Assembly: GCF_007859865.1 (NCBI RefSeq)
Contig: NZ_SJPI01000002.1
Span: forward strand, 1,446,721-1,510,720
DNA length: 64,000 bases
Source of the DNA: Rubripirellula amarantea
GTDB lineage: Bacteria > Planctomycetota > Planctomycetia > Pirellulales > Pirellulaceae
Reading direction: 5' to 3'
Below are positions 24,144 through 33,294 of this stretch, in pieces (positions within the stretch are counted from its first letter, which is position 1; every line of letters begins with the position of its first letter). The position numbers and the translations under genes were made by a program. The notes below the pieces were generated by a model, which did not search any database, had not been told where the DNA came from, and worked only from the letters and a program-made list of their open reading frames with translations.

Positions 24144-25559
24144 ATGGTTTACCCTCGCGTTGCCAGCTTCAAGTCACACGAAGACTTCATCGCCCACCTC
24201 CGAACCCAGGGTTTAGACTTGCCGTGCGACAAAGTCGTTGAAACAGGCGATTCCTCGACTCTGGGGCAATCCATTCCTATCGAAGGTTCGTCGATCGGAA
24301 ATCGGTTTTGCATCTTACCGATGGAAGGCTGGGATGGCACCACAGATGGCAAACCGACCGAGCTCACAGTCCGCCGCTGGCGAAACTTTGGCATCAGCGG
24401 CGCCAAGCTGATCTGGGGTGGTGAGGCTGCGGCTGTTCGACACGATGGCCGAGCAAACCCTAATCAGCTAATTGTTAACGATGCGAATGCGTCAGAGATC
24501 GAAGGCTTACGCAAGGAGCTCGTCCACGCTCACCACGAAAAGTTCGGCCGAACCGATGACCTTTTGGTCGGTTTGCAACTAACTCACTCTGGTCGCTGGG
24601 CTCGCCCCAACGACAAATCCAAGCTCGAGCCACGTACCGCACAGAGAAACCGCTTGCTTGATAAGCGGCAAGGCATTCGCGACGATTCAGCGATGTTAAC
24701 CGACAACGAGCTATCTGTTCTGGTCGATGATTTTGTTCGCGCTGCCAGGATCGCAGAATCGTGTGGCTTCGAGTTTGTCGACGTTAAGCATTGCCATGGG
24801 TACCTTGGTCACGAATTGCTTTCCGGTGTTGATCGCCCCGGGAAGTATGGCGGCAGTTTTGAAAACCGCACACGATTCCTTCGTGACATTGTTGCCGGGA
24901 TTCGGGCCGAAGCACCGACGCTTGGTCTAGGAGTACGCGTTAGCATTTTTGATTATGTTCCCTACGTGAGCGGTGCTGACAACATTGGTCAGCCGGACGA
25001 TGGCGACCCAAGATTGACGTTTGGGGGCGACGGTAGCGGCCAGGGCATCAACCTCGATGAACCGATGGAGCTGATGCGGTTGATGGAGCAACTTGGAATC
25101 AAGCTTGTCTGCACCACCGCGGGTAGCCCTTACTACAACCCACACATTCAACGCCCCGCATACTTTCCGCCCAGCGATGGTTACGGAGCACCGGAAGACC
25201 CATTGGTCGGGGTCGATCGCCAGATCCAAGCCACCGCTCAACTCAAACGTGCGTTTCCGAATCTGATTTTTGTTGGTTCAGGCTACACGTACCTTCAAGA
25301 ATGGCTGCCCGGCGTCGGTCAAGCAGTCGTAAAAGCGGGCATGGTCGACTCGATAGGCTTGGGACGAATGGTATTGTCGTATCCCGAGTTGCCAGCCGAC
25401 GTGATCGCGGGAACGACCATGCCGCGCAAAAAGGTATGTCGGACGTTCAGTGATTGTACGACTGCACCGCGCAAAGGCATGGTCAGCGGCTGCTATCCTT
25501 TGGATCCATACTACAAAGCACGCCCAGAACGCGAGATGCTCAAGCAATTGAAGGCGTGA
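24144..25559 (+). CDS. NADH:flavin oxidoreductase, old yellow enzyme family
   Basis: Encodes 471 residues, longer than typical OYEs (~360-400). FMN-barrel features are NRFCILPMEGWDG near 52-64, GLQLTHSGRWARP near 148, FVDVKHCHGYLGHELLSG near 212 (the usual HGYL motif), RPGKYGGSFENRTRF, and FVGSGYTYLQEW near 376 in the phosphate-binding region. A segment KVCRTFSDCTTAPRKGMVSGC near 430-450 sits where dienoyl-CoA-reductase-type relatives carry iron-sulphur cysteines. Only three cysteines with unusual spacing are present, so a cluster is doubtful. Substrate unknown; family members reduce activated alkenes using NAD(P)H. The ATG is preceded by gaaggaaa as a ribosome site. Confidence 0.88.
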   Translation: MVYPRVASFKSHEDFIAHLRTQGLDLPCDKVVETGDSSTLGQSIPIEGSSIGNRFCILPMEGWDGTTDGKPTELTVRRWRNFGISGAKLIWGGEAAAVRHDGRANPNQLIVNDANASEIEGLRKELVHAHHEKFGRTDDLLVGLQLTHSGRWARPNDKSKLEPRTAQRNRLLDKRQGIRDDSAMLTDNELSVLVDDFVRAARIAESCGFEFVDVKHCHGYLGHELLSGVDRPGKYGGSFENRTRFLRDIVAGIRAEAPTLGLGVRVSIFDYVPYVSGADNIGQPDDGDPRLTFGGDGSGQGINLDEPMELMRLMEQLGIKLVCTTAGSPYYNPHIQRPAYFPPSDGYGAPEDPLVGVDRQIQATAQLKRAFPNLIFVGSGYTYLQEWLPGVGQAVVKAGMVDSIGLGRMVLSYPELPADVIAGTTMPRKKVCRTFSDCTTAPRKGMVSGCYPLDPYYKARPEREMLKQLKA

Positions 25560-25742
25560 CGTCTCGGCTATGGCAACCATTGCTCTTATCGAATTCTGAC
25601 GCCAACACCGAGTGCGATTGCAAGCCATCGAGATGAAGTGGTTGCTTTCATCATGGCATCTGACGATGGCCCCTGGATCGCCTGCGACCTAACGCGGGCG
25701 ACCCGTCCTGATTTTCACACAAGCGTTGCTAACTGGCTGTCG

Positions 25743-27818
25743 TTACTTTCCGATCTGAGCGGCGAGTGCTTTCGCGTCATAAATCGAACGCAGGGCTTCG
25801 AGAATTCCTACACCGGAAACGCTAACGGCACGGCCCTGTTCATCAGAATAGATATAGTCGCTGGTCAGGCTTTGGATATTTCCATCGAAGATGAGTCCGA
25901 CCAACTCGCCAGCACGATTTACGACCGGCGAACCACTGTTCCCACCGATAATGTCAGCCGTGCAGACAAAGTTCAGTTGAACATCTCCATCAACGTCGGC
26001 TTCGTGTTCCATCCATGATTCAGGCAAATCGAAATCGTCTTGTCCCGCGTGATCATTTGCGTGTTGATACGCTCCGGCAAAGTTAGTGAACGGTGCAATG
26101 AATTCTCCGTCCTCGCTGTACCCCTTCACCGTCCCGAACGCCAAACGCAACGTGAAGGTAGCATCTGGGTAGCCACCGGTTCCCTTGATCTTGGTGACCG
26201 CCTCGGTGATTTTTGCATACGCTTGTCGTTCGCGTTCTTCGATCTGCTCATTCGTTTCTCGAACGCTGCGATACTCGGCCTCTAACGTCTTGGCGAGTTC
26301 GATCATCGCATCATCGCTCGCGTCGACGGCATCCGATCCGCCTTCGACGAGTGATTTCCTAGCGTCTACATCCACCAATGACGTGCCAGCGATCAACTCA
26401 GCCGCACGTTCGCGTGGGCCTTTACCATCAAGCACCTTCAAGACTAGTTCATCTTCAGCACCTCGGTTTTCGATCAGCAGCGAAAGTTCATCGGCAAGCT
26501 TGACCTGTTCCAAATCCGTGTAGACTGGCGCGGTGCTGTACAGTTCTTGCAGCAACGATTCTCGAGCTGCGTCGGTGTAACCACGCAGCCTCTTTTCGTC
26601 CGGCTTTTGATCTTCGGCTGCCAGCAAGACAATTTCGAGAGCATAACTAAACAGCGTGCTTCGCAGAGTAACCCCGCGGCGAAGCATGTCTCGCTTTTCG
26701 GCCTGCAGCGATGCGATCTCGTCCCAAGCTTTGGCCAACGGCTTCAAGGAAGCATCGTTGTTGATCATCCGCAACAACTCTGCTTGCTGGGTAGATTTTG
26801 TGGCGATCGTCTGTGGGTTTTGCAACCCGCCTAACATGCCAGTGTAGGCCTTACGAGCGTTCTGGATTCCGAACAGCTCATCGCGAGCACGGCGGGCTTG
26901 CTCGGTTCCTTCAAGCCCGAATTGCTGCATCAAGATTTCTTTGCGACGAAGGAAGTCCAGCACGTAGGGGATACGATCGTCGCGCAAAAACTTCAGTGCC
27001 TCAACCGTATAAATCCGCTGCGTGCGACCGGGGTTACCGCTTACAAATACAAGTTCGTCTTCGCTAAGCGGTACTTCCGACCACTTCAAAAAGTGCTCAA
27101 GCTTTGCAGGTTTACCGTCTTCGTAAACTCGCATGATGGTCGCGTCTAGGTTGTAGCGAGGGTACTCGAAGTTATCAGCGTCTCCGCCAAAGAACGCAGC
27201 CGCTGTTTCAGGAGCCCAAACCAAACGGACGTCCGTGTATTTCTTGTAGCGGTACAGATGATATTGAGCTCCACCGAACAACGTGATCACATCCGATCGA
27301 AGGCCGGTCTGATCGAGCGATTCTTTTTCAATTCGAGCGATGATAGCGCGACGTTCCGCGGCTGCGTCCTCGGTACTCGCATCATCGTCCACCGCCTCGT
27401 TAACGCGACCAGTTACGTCCTCAATCGAGACGAGTTGGTTGAGTTCCAGGTCAGGTGCTGCCAACTCCTCTTCATTGGTCTTGGCGAGGAATCCGTCGTC
27501 AATCAAATTTCGTTCAGGGCTGCTCAGCTTATGCAGCGTGTCGCTTGCTACGTGGTGGTTGGTCAGGACCAAACCATCGGATGAAACGAACGAGCCCGAC
27601 CCGCCGCTATTGAAACGCACCGACGACAACCGCAAATGATCCGCCCATGCAGCCGTCGGCTCAAACCCATGCCTTTCCTTCAGCAGACCGGTAGGAAGAT
27701 CGTTGAAAAGATACATGCCCTCATCACCTAGGACAAATTTTGCTGGAGCGAGCGCAGAGGTGGTGAACATTATCAACAGGGCAAAGAAGCAAGAGTGAAC
27801 TGACACAGTAAAATCCAT
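25743..27818 (-). CDS. Family S46 serine peptidase (dipeptidyl-peptidase 7/11 type)
   Basis: Encodes 691 residues from the ATG at 27818, which starts a signal peptide (MDFTVSVHSCFFALLIMFTT). The family S46 fold is clear: GMYLFNDLP near 34, SGSFVSSDGLVLTNHHV near 73-90 with the catalytic His, DADNFEYPRYN with the catalytic Asp region, and GGNSGSPVVN near 625-634 with the nucleophile Ser628. These enzymes remove dipeptides from the N-terminus of peptides in the periplasm. Eighteen residues after the Ser lies Gly (FDGN). DPP7 has Gly and DPP11 has Arg at the specificity position, so hydrophobic rather than acidic P1 preference is suggested. It is monocistronic and divergent from the glycosyltransferase gene. 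Confidence 0.93.
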   Translation of the reverse strand: MDFTVSVHSCFFALLIMFTTSALAPAKFVLGDEGMYLFNDLPTGLLKERHGFEPTAAWADHLRLSSVRFNSGGSGSFVSSDGLVLTNHHVASDTLHKLSSPERNLIDDGFLAKTNEEELAAPDLELNQLVSIEDVTGRVNEAVDDDASTEDAAAERRAIIARIEKESLDQTGLRSDVITLFGGAQYHLYRYKKYTDVRLVWAPETAAAFFGGDADNFEYPRYNLDATIMRVYEDGKPAKLEHFLKWSEVPLSEDELVFVSGNPGRTQRIYTVEALKFLRDDRIPYVLDFLRRKEILMQQFGLEGTEQARRARDELFGIQNARKAYTGMLGGLQNPQTIATKSTQQAELLRMINNDASLKPLAKAWDEIASLQAEKRDMLRRGVTLRSTLFSYALEIVLLAAEDQKPDEKRLRGYTDAARESLLQELYSTAPVYTDLEQVKLADELSLLIENRGAEDELVLKVLDGKGPRERAAELIAGTSLVDVDARKSLVEGGSDAVDASDDAMIELAKTLEAEYRSVRETNEQIEERERQAYAKITEAVTKIKGTGGYPDATFTLRLAFGTVKGYSEDGEFIAPFTNFAGAYQHANDHAGQDDFDLPESWMEHEADVDGDVQLNFVCTADIIGGNSGSPVVNRAGELVGLIFDGNIQSLTSDYIYSDEQGRAVSVSGVGILEALRSIYDAKALAAQIGK

Positions 27819-28093
27819 AAAACCGCTGGAGTGAGAAGACGATGCGGCGAATTGTAGCAAAGTGAACTAGGCCAGCGAAATGCTAGCGAGCGATATGCCG
27901 GTGACGTATTCTTGCTCGAAACTGCGAATTCCCCAGGCAATTTCACTCTGGCGTTCTGACTCTTTCCGTTTGTAGACTTCAGAAATGCCGGTCGTTTATT
28001 TTGCCAAGATGTTGCAAACTCAAACGTTGGCCGCCTCGATCGCCAGTCGTTGGGTGATTCCTTATCTATCGCCACAAGCAAAGGATTGCTGTG

Positions 28094-29125
28094 ATGCCAG
28101 AAAATGCTCAACCCCGTGTGCTAATTTCTCGGATGAGCGCGATCGGCGACTGCATTTTGACGCTGCCGGTTGCCTGTGCGATCCGGGACGCGTTTCCCCA
28201 CGCTTACATTGGTTGGGTCGTCGAAAAGAAGGCGGCCCCGATGGTCCGCGGCCACCAGGCACTCAATGCGGTAATCGAACTTGACCGTGGATGGTTCACG
28301 TCGGCCAAAGGGATTCGAACCGCTCGCGCAGCCCTGCGAAGTCACTGTTTCGAATTTTCGATCGATTGCCAAGGTCTTACCAAATCAGCACTTGCGGGAC
28401 GATTGTCCGGAGCGAAAACGCGCGTCGGTTTTAAAGGACGCCATGGCGGTGAAATATCAAGCCTGCTCAACAACACAAAAATTTCGCCCGTCTTCAAACA
28501 TGTCACCGATCGCTCACTGGAACTACTGATTCCACTCGGTGTGCACTCGCCCAAAGTGAAATGGAAACTGCCGCTCAGCGCGACGTCACGCCACTGGGCT
28601 ACTCGTTGGCGTCGAACCATCAACACATCCAAGTTGGCCGTTCTTAATCCTGGTGCAACGTGGGAATCGAAAATGTGGGAAGCTGATCGCTTCGCCGCCA
28701 CCGCACGATACCTGCGTGACCAATACGGATATCACAGCATTGCCGTTTGGGGCACCGACGAAGAGCGACGCATGGCCGAGAAAATGGTTGCCTTGTCGGA
28801 TGACTCCATGAGTCTTGCACCGGACACCGACTTGCACCACTTGGGCGCACTGATTGAATCAGCAGACTTGTTCATCAGTGGTGACACAGGCCCATTGCAC
28901 ATGGCGGTGGCCGTTGGCACCGCTACGATTGGACTCTACGGATCGACTCGGCCAGGGGATTCCGGTCCTTATGGACAAATCGCGATCCAAAAAGAATATC
29001 AACGGGGTTCGCGCAAGCAGCGTCGCAAAGCAGACAATTCCGCGATGAGAAAAATTACAGTCGATCACGTTTGCCAGAAGATCGATGAGATCGAAAGCCG
29101 ACGTCGTCTCAATAACGCAGCCTAG
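28094..29125 (+). CDS. Glycosyltransferase family 9 (heptosyltransferase-like)
   Basis: Encodes 343 residues. The start is the ATG at 28094, with aagga eight bases upstream; a GTG lies immediately before it. The N-terminus PRVLISRMSAIGDCILTLPV is the GT9 signature (first Rossmann strand and loop). Further family features are FSIDCQGLTKSAL, RVGFKG, LAVLNPGATWESKMW, and the sugar-nucleotide-binding segment ESADLFISGDTGPLHMAVAVG. Members transfer heptose or related sugars to the lipopolysaccharide core at the inner face of the inner membrane. The acceptor here is unknown; planctomycetes do make LPS. The C-terminal tail is basic. Confidence 0.9.
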   Translation: MPENAQPRVLISRMSAIGDCILTLPVACAIRDAFPHAYIGWVVEKKAAPMVRGHQALNAVIELDRGWFTSAKGIRTARAALRSHCFEFSIDCQGLTKSALAGRLSGAKTRVGFKGRHGGEISSLLNNTKISPVFKHVTDRSLELLIPLGVHSPKVKWKLPLSATSRHWATRWRRTINTSKLAVLNPGATWESKMWEADRFAATARYLRDQYGYHSIAVWGTDEERRMAEKMVALSDDSMSLAPDTDLHHLGALIESADLFISGDTGPLHMAVAVGTATIGLYGSTRPGDSGPYGQIAIQKEYQRGSRKQRRKADNSAMRKITVDHVCQKIDEIESRRRLNNAA

Positions 29126-29161
29126 TTTGCGAAATGTCAAACGAGGTTTGCCTAGATCGAG

Positions 29162-30601
29162 TTAGCGACTTTTTTCTAACCTGTCACCAAGCAATTCGCT
29201 CAACTCCGTCACCAGCTTGGGATTTGCAGTCGCCACGTTGATCGTTTCCTTCGCCGGATGCTCGTGATCGTACAACTCGTGGAACCCATCTTGGTGGACG
29301 ACTAGTCGGTAGCGATCGGTACGAATCGTGCTTGCCTTGTGATGATATGAAACCGCCACATGCCCTTGCGCGCTGGGGTTCCTCAGGCTTGCTTGAAGCG
29401 AAATTCCTTCGGCATAATCCGGGGCATCAATCCCAACGAGTTCGCATAGCGTCGGAAACAGGTCAATGGTCTCCACGACCGCATCGGCGGGAACCCCGGG
29501 ACGATGAACATTCGACGATCGGATGATCAATGGCGACCGCAGCGACTCTTCGAAGAGTGAATGCTTGCCCCAGATTGCATGCTCACCGAGGTGCCACCCG
29601 TGATCACCCCACAAAACCACAACGGTGTTGTCGGAAGCCCCAGTCGATTCCAGCTTATCGAGCACGCGGCCCACCTGAGCGTCGGCATAGGTCACGCACG
29701 CCGCGTAGTGTTTACGCACCTTCATCGCGAACGACGCATCAGTGTTGGGATCCTGACCCCATCGGTTGTACTTCATGAACTCACCCGAGCCGTGCCAAGT
29801 CGTCTTGCCTTCCGGCTTCGCCGGGTGTGGTGTGGGCGGAAAAACGCGGTCGACATAGGGTCGCATGTATTTCGCGGGTGCTCCAAAAGGCAGATGAGGT
29901 CGCAGAATTCCAACCGCCAGAAAGAATGGTTGATCGCCGTCCGACGCGAGTAGATCGAGCTGCCGAAGCGATTCGTTCACCGAAATTCCATCGGGATAAG
30001 TTTCGTCATCACCATCGGCAGATTGATACACATCCATTTCACCGGCGCTCTTACGAATTTCGCCATCGGCCAAGCCATGCATCCAACCCATGGGATGTTT
30101 CCAAGGACCAGCGGGAAGCAAGTGACGATCCCAAGAATGAGGCATCTCAAGAATCGAATCGTCGTTCCACAACTGACCACCTCGTCCGCCGGGGTGGTGC
30201 GAAACCTTGCCCACTGACACCGTCGTGTAGCCGTGGTCGCGAAACCAAGCTGGCATGCTTGGGTTGACCGAATCCGGCGACTGCGACAATTGCTTGGCTC
30301 GCGAGAACAGAGCTTCATTTCCCGCCGGGCCATACGTTCCCGTCAGCAACGCATAACGAGAAGCACCACACGTGGGTGCCTGAACATAGTGACGCTGAAA
30401 CAATCGCCCCTGCGATGCCAACCGATCGATGTTGGGCGAATCGATGTGTGAGGCACCGTAGCATGCGAGTTCCGGGCGCAAGTCGTCGACGCAAATCAAC
30501 AACACATTCGGGCGTTGCGTGGACGCGATTTCCGCTTTACATGCCGAACGAGGCAAAACAAAAGCAAACGCAACCAAGACCAAAGTGAGAAAGCGAATCA
30601 T
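29162..30601 (-). CDS. Exported sulfatase (iduronate-2-sulfatase-like)
   Basis: Encodes 479 residues from the ATG at 30601, which overlaps the upstream SDR stop by 4 bases (ATGA). A signal peptide spans residues 1-23 ([14 protein letters not shown]). Metal-site DD at residues 39-40 ([10 protein letters not shown]). The sulfatase signature is [11 protein letters not shown] with Cys78, the residue converted to formylglycine; Ala replaces the usual Pro of CxPxR. Further motifs are [23 protein letters not shown], and [22 protein letters not shown] with metal ligands and catalytic His/Lys. It probably removes sulfate from marine polysaccharides in the periplasm. Coupled to the SDR gene, suggesting that both act on one sugar pathway. 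Confidence 0.93.
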   Translation of the reverse strand: MIRFLTLVLVAFAFVLPRSACKAEIASTQRPNVLLICVDDLRPELACYGASHIDSPNIDRLASQGRLFQRHYVQAPTCGASRYALLTGTYGPAGNEALFSRAKQLSQSPDSVNPSMPAWFRDHGYTTVSVGKVSHHPGGRGGQLWNDDSILEMPHSWDRHLLPAGPWKHPMGWMHGLADGEIRKSAGEMDVYQSADGDDETYPDGISVNESLRQLDLLASDGDQPFFLAVGILRPHLPFGAPAKYMRPYVDRVFPPTPHPAKPEGKTTWHGSGEFMKYNRWGQDPNTDASFAMKVRKHYAACVTYADAQVGRVLDKLESTGASDNTVVVLWGDHGWHLGEHAIWGKHSLFEESLRSPLIIRSSNVHRPGVPADAVVETIDLFPTLCELVGIDAPDYAEGISLQASLRNPSAQGHVAVSYHHKASTIRTDRYRLVVHQDGFHELYDHEHPAKETINVATANPKLVTELSELLGDRLEKSR

Positions 30602-31377
30602 CGTGCCGTCCAACCTCCATCAACGCATAACATGCTGCCGGTGACATAGCTTGCTGCTTCGCTGGCCAAGAAGATCGCCGCCCCTTGAATTTCTTTCAGA
30701 TCACCCCAACGATTCAAGGCCGTTGCTCCGATGATGAATTGTTTCGCTTCGTCCGTTTCTGCAATGGGAACATTCATGGGAGTCAGAAAAGGCCCAGGAC
30801 ATATCGCGTTGACGGTAATTTTTTGCGGGGCAAGCTCTAGTGCGAGCGCCCTGGTCATTTGCACCACAGCTCCTTTGCTAGATGTGTAGGGAGTGCGATT
30901 GGCAAGTCCGACCAACCCGAGCGTGCTGGCGAGGTTGATGATTCTCCCTTGACCTTGCTCTTTCATCAGCGAAATCACATGCTTTGCGCAAAGCCACATG
31001 CCTTCGACGTTTACACTTTGAACACGCCGGAACTCTTCGAGCGTAAGTTCTTCGATAGAGCCGCGAATATTGACTCCTGCATTGTTGATTAGGATGTCGA
31101 CACAGCCGAAAGATTCCCGGGCGGTCGCCATCAGGCGCTGAACGTCGGCTTCTTGCGTCACGTCGGCTGCCACACCGATCGCTTTGACGTCGTACTCGTC
31201 CAAAATCCGTTTCGCGGCTTGCTCAGCTTCGGCACCATGACGACTGACCAGACAAATGTTCGAGCCCGCCGAGGCAAGCCCTGCCGCCATCGCTTCGCCG
31301 AGCCCCTTAGAGCCTCCCGTGATAATGGCAACTTGATTGTCGAGACGAAACTGTAAAAGGCCAGGCCAACGAGTCAT
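30598..31377 (-). CDS. Short-chain dehydrogenase/reductase (gluconate 5-dehydrogenase-like)
   Basis: Encodes 259 residues, the usual classical SDR length. The nucleotide-binding motif [12 protein letters not shown] is at ~20-31. NNAG is at ~98, the catalytic Ser is in [10 protein letters not shown], and YTSSK holds the catalytic Tyr and Lys. The C-terminal [14 protein letters not shown] is typical. The first strand preceded by [14 protein letters not shown] resembles gluconate 5-dehydrogenase/IdnO-type enzymes. It would interconvert a hydroxyl and a keto group on a sugar acid or similar substrate with NAD(P)H in the cytoplasm. Its stop overlaps the sulfatase start, so the two are translationally coupled. 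Confidence 0.9.
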   Translation of the reverse strand: MTRWPGLLQFRLDNQVAIITGGSKGLGEAMAAGLASAGSNICLVSRHGAEAEQAAKRILDEYDVKAIGVAADVTQEADVQRLMATARESFGCVDILINNAGVNIRGSIEELTLEEFRRVQSVNVEGMWLCAKHVISLMKEQGQGRIINLASTLGLVGLANRTPYTSSKGAVVQMTRALALELAPQKITVNAICPGPFLTPMNVPIAETDEAKQFIIGATALNRWGDLKEIQGAAIFLASEAASYVTGSMLCVDGGWTAR

Positions 31378-31490
31378 GGGAATTGTCGTGCAGAAGGAAT
31401 GATGAGCGAGGAGCCACCATCGTACACGCGATGAATCAACGATGGGCTACCGTGCGGAGCACAAAGTCATTTGACCAATGCCGAGTAAGC

Positions 31491-32537
31491 CTAGCGAAAC
31501 CACTTCATCAGTCGCTTTTCGACGAGTTCATAACACAAGATTCCAGCCAGAATGGCGACGAAGCTTACCACTACCAAAGTGAAAAGTAGGTGATCACTCG
31601 TCAGCGCTGGCGAGATCTTCGAAGCGATCTTCATGAGGTGATATTGCACGGACGAGTGGACTAAGTACAGAGAGTACGACGCGTTCCCGATGTAGACCAA
31701 TGATCGGGGAAGCCACAAATTGAATCTCGTTTCGCAAAACACTAAGAGTCCAACACAAGCGGCAATTGCGAGCGCCACCATCAAGTGCCACCCCATTCGC
31801 GTCGCTAGTGAGCCGAACGGCAATGCAATGATTGAGCAAACGAACAGTGCCGCGAACAATCCGATTCCAAATCGCTTCGACGCCTTAGCGTCGCCTAATT
31901 GCAATTGGTTTGCGAACACGCAGGCAAGTCCAAGGCCCGTCACAAAGTACCACTTTTGCGCCGAGAAGACCCAGTGGTAAAGCGAATCCGTTTCGTCGCT
32001 AGACAATTGAGCGAATATCGCAAGTGCGCAAAAGCCAACGACTAGCGAGGCTGCAAACTTTCGTCCTCCGACAATGGCTGCCCCAAACATGGCATAGAAG
32101 AATGCCTCGTGAACCAGAGTCCAACCCACATTGACCACAGGCTTCGCGTCTAGAAAAAGCAAACTCGATAGGATCCTGCCGCCTTCGAACGGTCCACCCA
32201 CGGCGAGCTCGGCGACTGTGTTTGCCAGTGTGATGAACGCGTACAACGGCCACACCCTCGAAAACCTTCGCCAAGTGTAGTTTCGTGCCCGATCAGCAAT
32301 CCCAATGTCCTTGCCGTGGACGTAGTAGATAATGAACCCACTGAGAACGAAAAACAGGTTCACTCCCAAAGGGCCCAAGTGAAGCAACACGGGATGCGGA
32401 CCGTCCGTGAAGCCGAGCACCCGAGAAATGTCGCTGGCATGGAACACAAGCACCGCGAGCGCGGCTACGGCACGCAGAACCTGAAGCGTGTTGAGCTTTG
32501 TGCGTCGTTCGCGTGGCGGGGCAACGGATTGGTCCAT
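31491..32537 (-). CDS. Acyltransferase 3 family membrane protein (OafA/YrhL-like)
   Basis: Encodes 348 residues from the ATG at 32537 (MDQSVAPP); an earlier in-frame start adds 29 residues without membrane character. About ten membrane segments are predicted by eye. Family motifs are LNTLQVLRAVAALAVLVFHAS with the conserved His, GVNLFFVLSGFIIYY, and WRRFSRVWPLYAF. The C-terminal LVYIGNASYSLYLVHS also fits. Members transfer acetyl or other acyl groups to surface polysaccharides, LPS or antibiotics. The substrate is unknown; the nearby sulfatase and GT9 genes suggest a cell-surface glycan. It is in the same direction as the terpenoid operon but separated from it by about 190 bases. Confidence 0.9.
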   Translation of the reverse strand: MDQSVAPPRERRTKLNTLQVLRAVAALAVLVFHASDISRVLGFTDGPHPVLLHLGPLGVNLFFVLSGFIIYYVHGKDIGIADRARNYTWRRFSRVWPLYAFITLANTVAELAVGGPFEGGRILSSLLFLDAKPVVNVGWTLVHEAFFYAMFGAAIVGGRKFAASLVVGFCALAIFAQLSSDETDSLYHWVFSAQKWYFVTGLGLACVFANQLQLGDAKASKRFGIGLFAALFVCSIIALPFGSLATRMGWHLMVALAIAACVGLLVFCETRFNLWLPRSLVYIGNASYSLYLVHSSVQYHLMKIASKISPALTSDHLLFTLVVVSFVAILAGILCYELVEKRLMKWFR

Positions 32538-32649
32538 CGCCCGATGATAGTTCGGGGGTGGGATAAAAAAAGAAAAGATTCGACGCAAGCATTCGCTAGT
32601 GGCCAAAGCGTACGAAAACGCCACAAAGTTGCTGATAAGACGCTGTCAC

Positions 32650-32677
32650 ACGACGGCAGACAAACGACGGCAGACAA
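32650..32677. repeat. 14-bp perfect tandem duplication
   Basis: The word acgacggcagacaa occurs twice head-to-tail (32650-32663, 32664-32677) in the spacer between the chorismate-lyase-like gene and the acyltransferase gene. Confidence 0.85.
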
Positions 32678-32727
32678 ACGGCTTTGCGAATAGTCGGATC
32701 AATCAGGATGTCGATTCGCTTGCGAGA

Positions 32728-33279
32728 CTAGACCGGGGCAACAATTTCAAGCAGCTCGATTGCCGGCTGTCCATCGCAGTAGATGAGCGCGGTGCGGCCA
32801 TACATCGTTTCACCGATCGCTTGATGCATTTTGTCCGCCAAACAAGGACCGGCGATCACTTTCCACAACCCGCAAAGCTGCACTTCACGCAAAACGTTGT
32901 GTTCGATTAGCACGCGACCGAGTGGGATCTCTCGACTTTCAATCTTTCGCCACACCGGCTCGGCCAATTCCTTCGTGTTCAATCGCACAATCCCGTACTG
33001 CACGATCCGTCGCGACGACTGGGTGACCAGTGTGATTTCGCGACTGTACCAATTGTCGTGCAACTCGTGCTTGTGAACGTGGACATCAACGGGTTCCCCA
33101 TGAAAGGCTTCAACCGTGACGGTCATGTGTTCGTTGTGGTCCAGGAGCTGGTCGTACGGTGACGGCACGGATGAAACCGCCGTGAAGGTCCCTAGTTGTG
33201 AAAAATCCAATGGTGGACCGTAGAACTGCTCGATCAACTCGGACAAGTCAACTTGGTCACGCGAACCCGCTTGGCTCAT
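32728..33279 (-). CDS. Chorismate lyase (UbiC)-like protein
   Basis: Encodes 183 residues with aagga eight bases before the ATG at 33279. By eye it follows the E. coli UbiC pattern: W77-YSREI aligned to the WLREI strand (Arg80 for the catalytic Arg76), IPLGRVLIEHNVLRE aligned to the TPLGRYLF segment, CGLWKV, and YGRTALIYCDGQPAIELLEIV at the C-terminus (Glu178 for Glu155). UbiC converts chorismate to 4-hydroxybenzoate and pyruvate; relatives make 3-hydroxybenzoate or act as UTRA-like ligand domains. It is the last gene of the terpene operon, 15 bases after the polyprenyl synthase stop and in the same frame. I infer that it supplies an aromatic ring or binds a small aromatic acid. Confidence 0.7.
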   Translation of the reverse strand: MSQAGSRDQVDLSELIEQFYGPPLDFSQLGTFTAVSSVPSPYDQLLDHNEHMTVTVEAFHGEPVDVHVHKHELHDNWYSREITLVTQSSRRIVQYGIVRLNTKELAEPVWRKIESREIPLGRVLIEHNVLREVQLCGLWKVIAGPCLADKMHQAIGETMYGRTALIYCDGQPAIELLEIVAPV

Positions 33280-33294
33280 AGGATCGTTCCTTGG

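Noticed and set aside
25430-25500. [4Fe-4S] cluster in the old-yellow-enzyme relative
   Set aside because: Only three cysteines (spacing 5 and 11) are present instead of the four-cysteine pattern of dienoyl-CoA-reductase-type enzymes.
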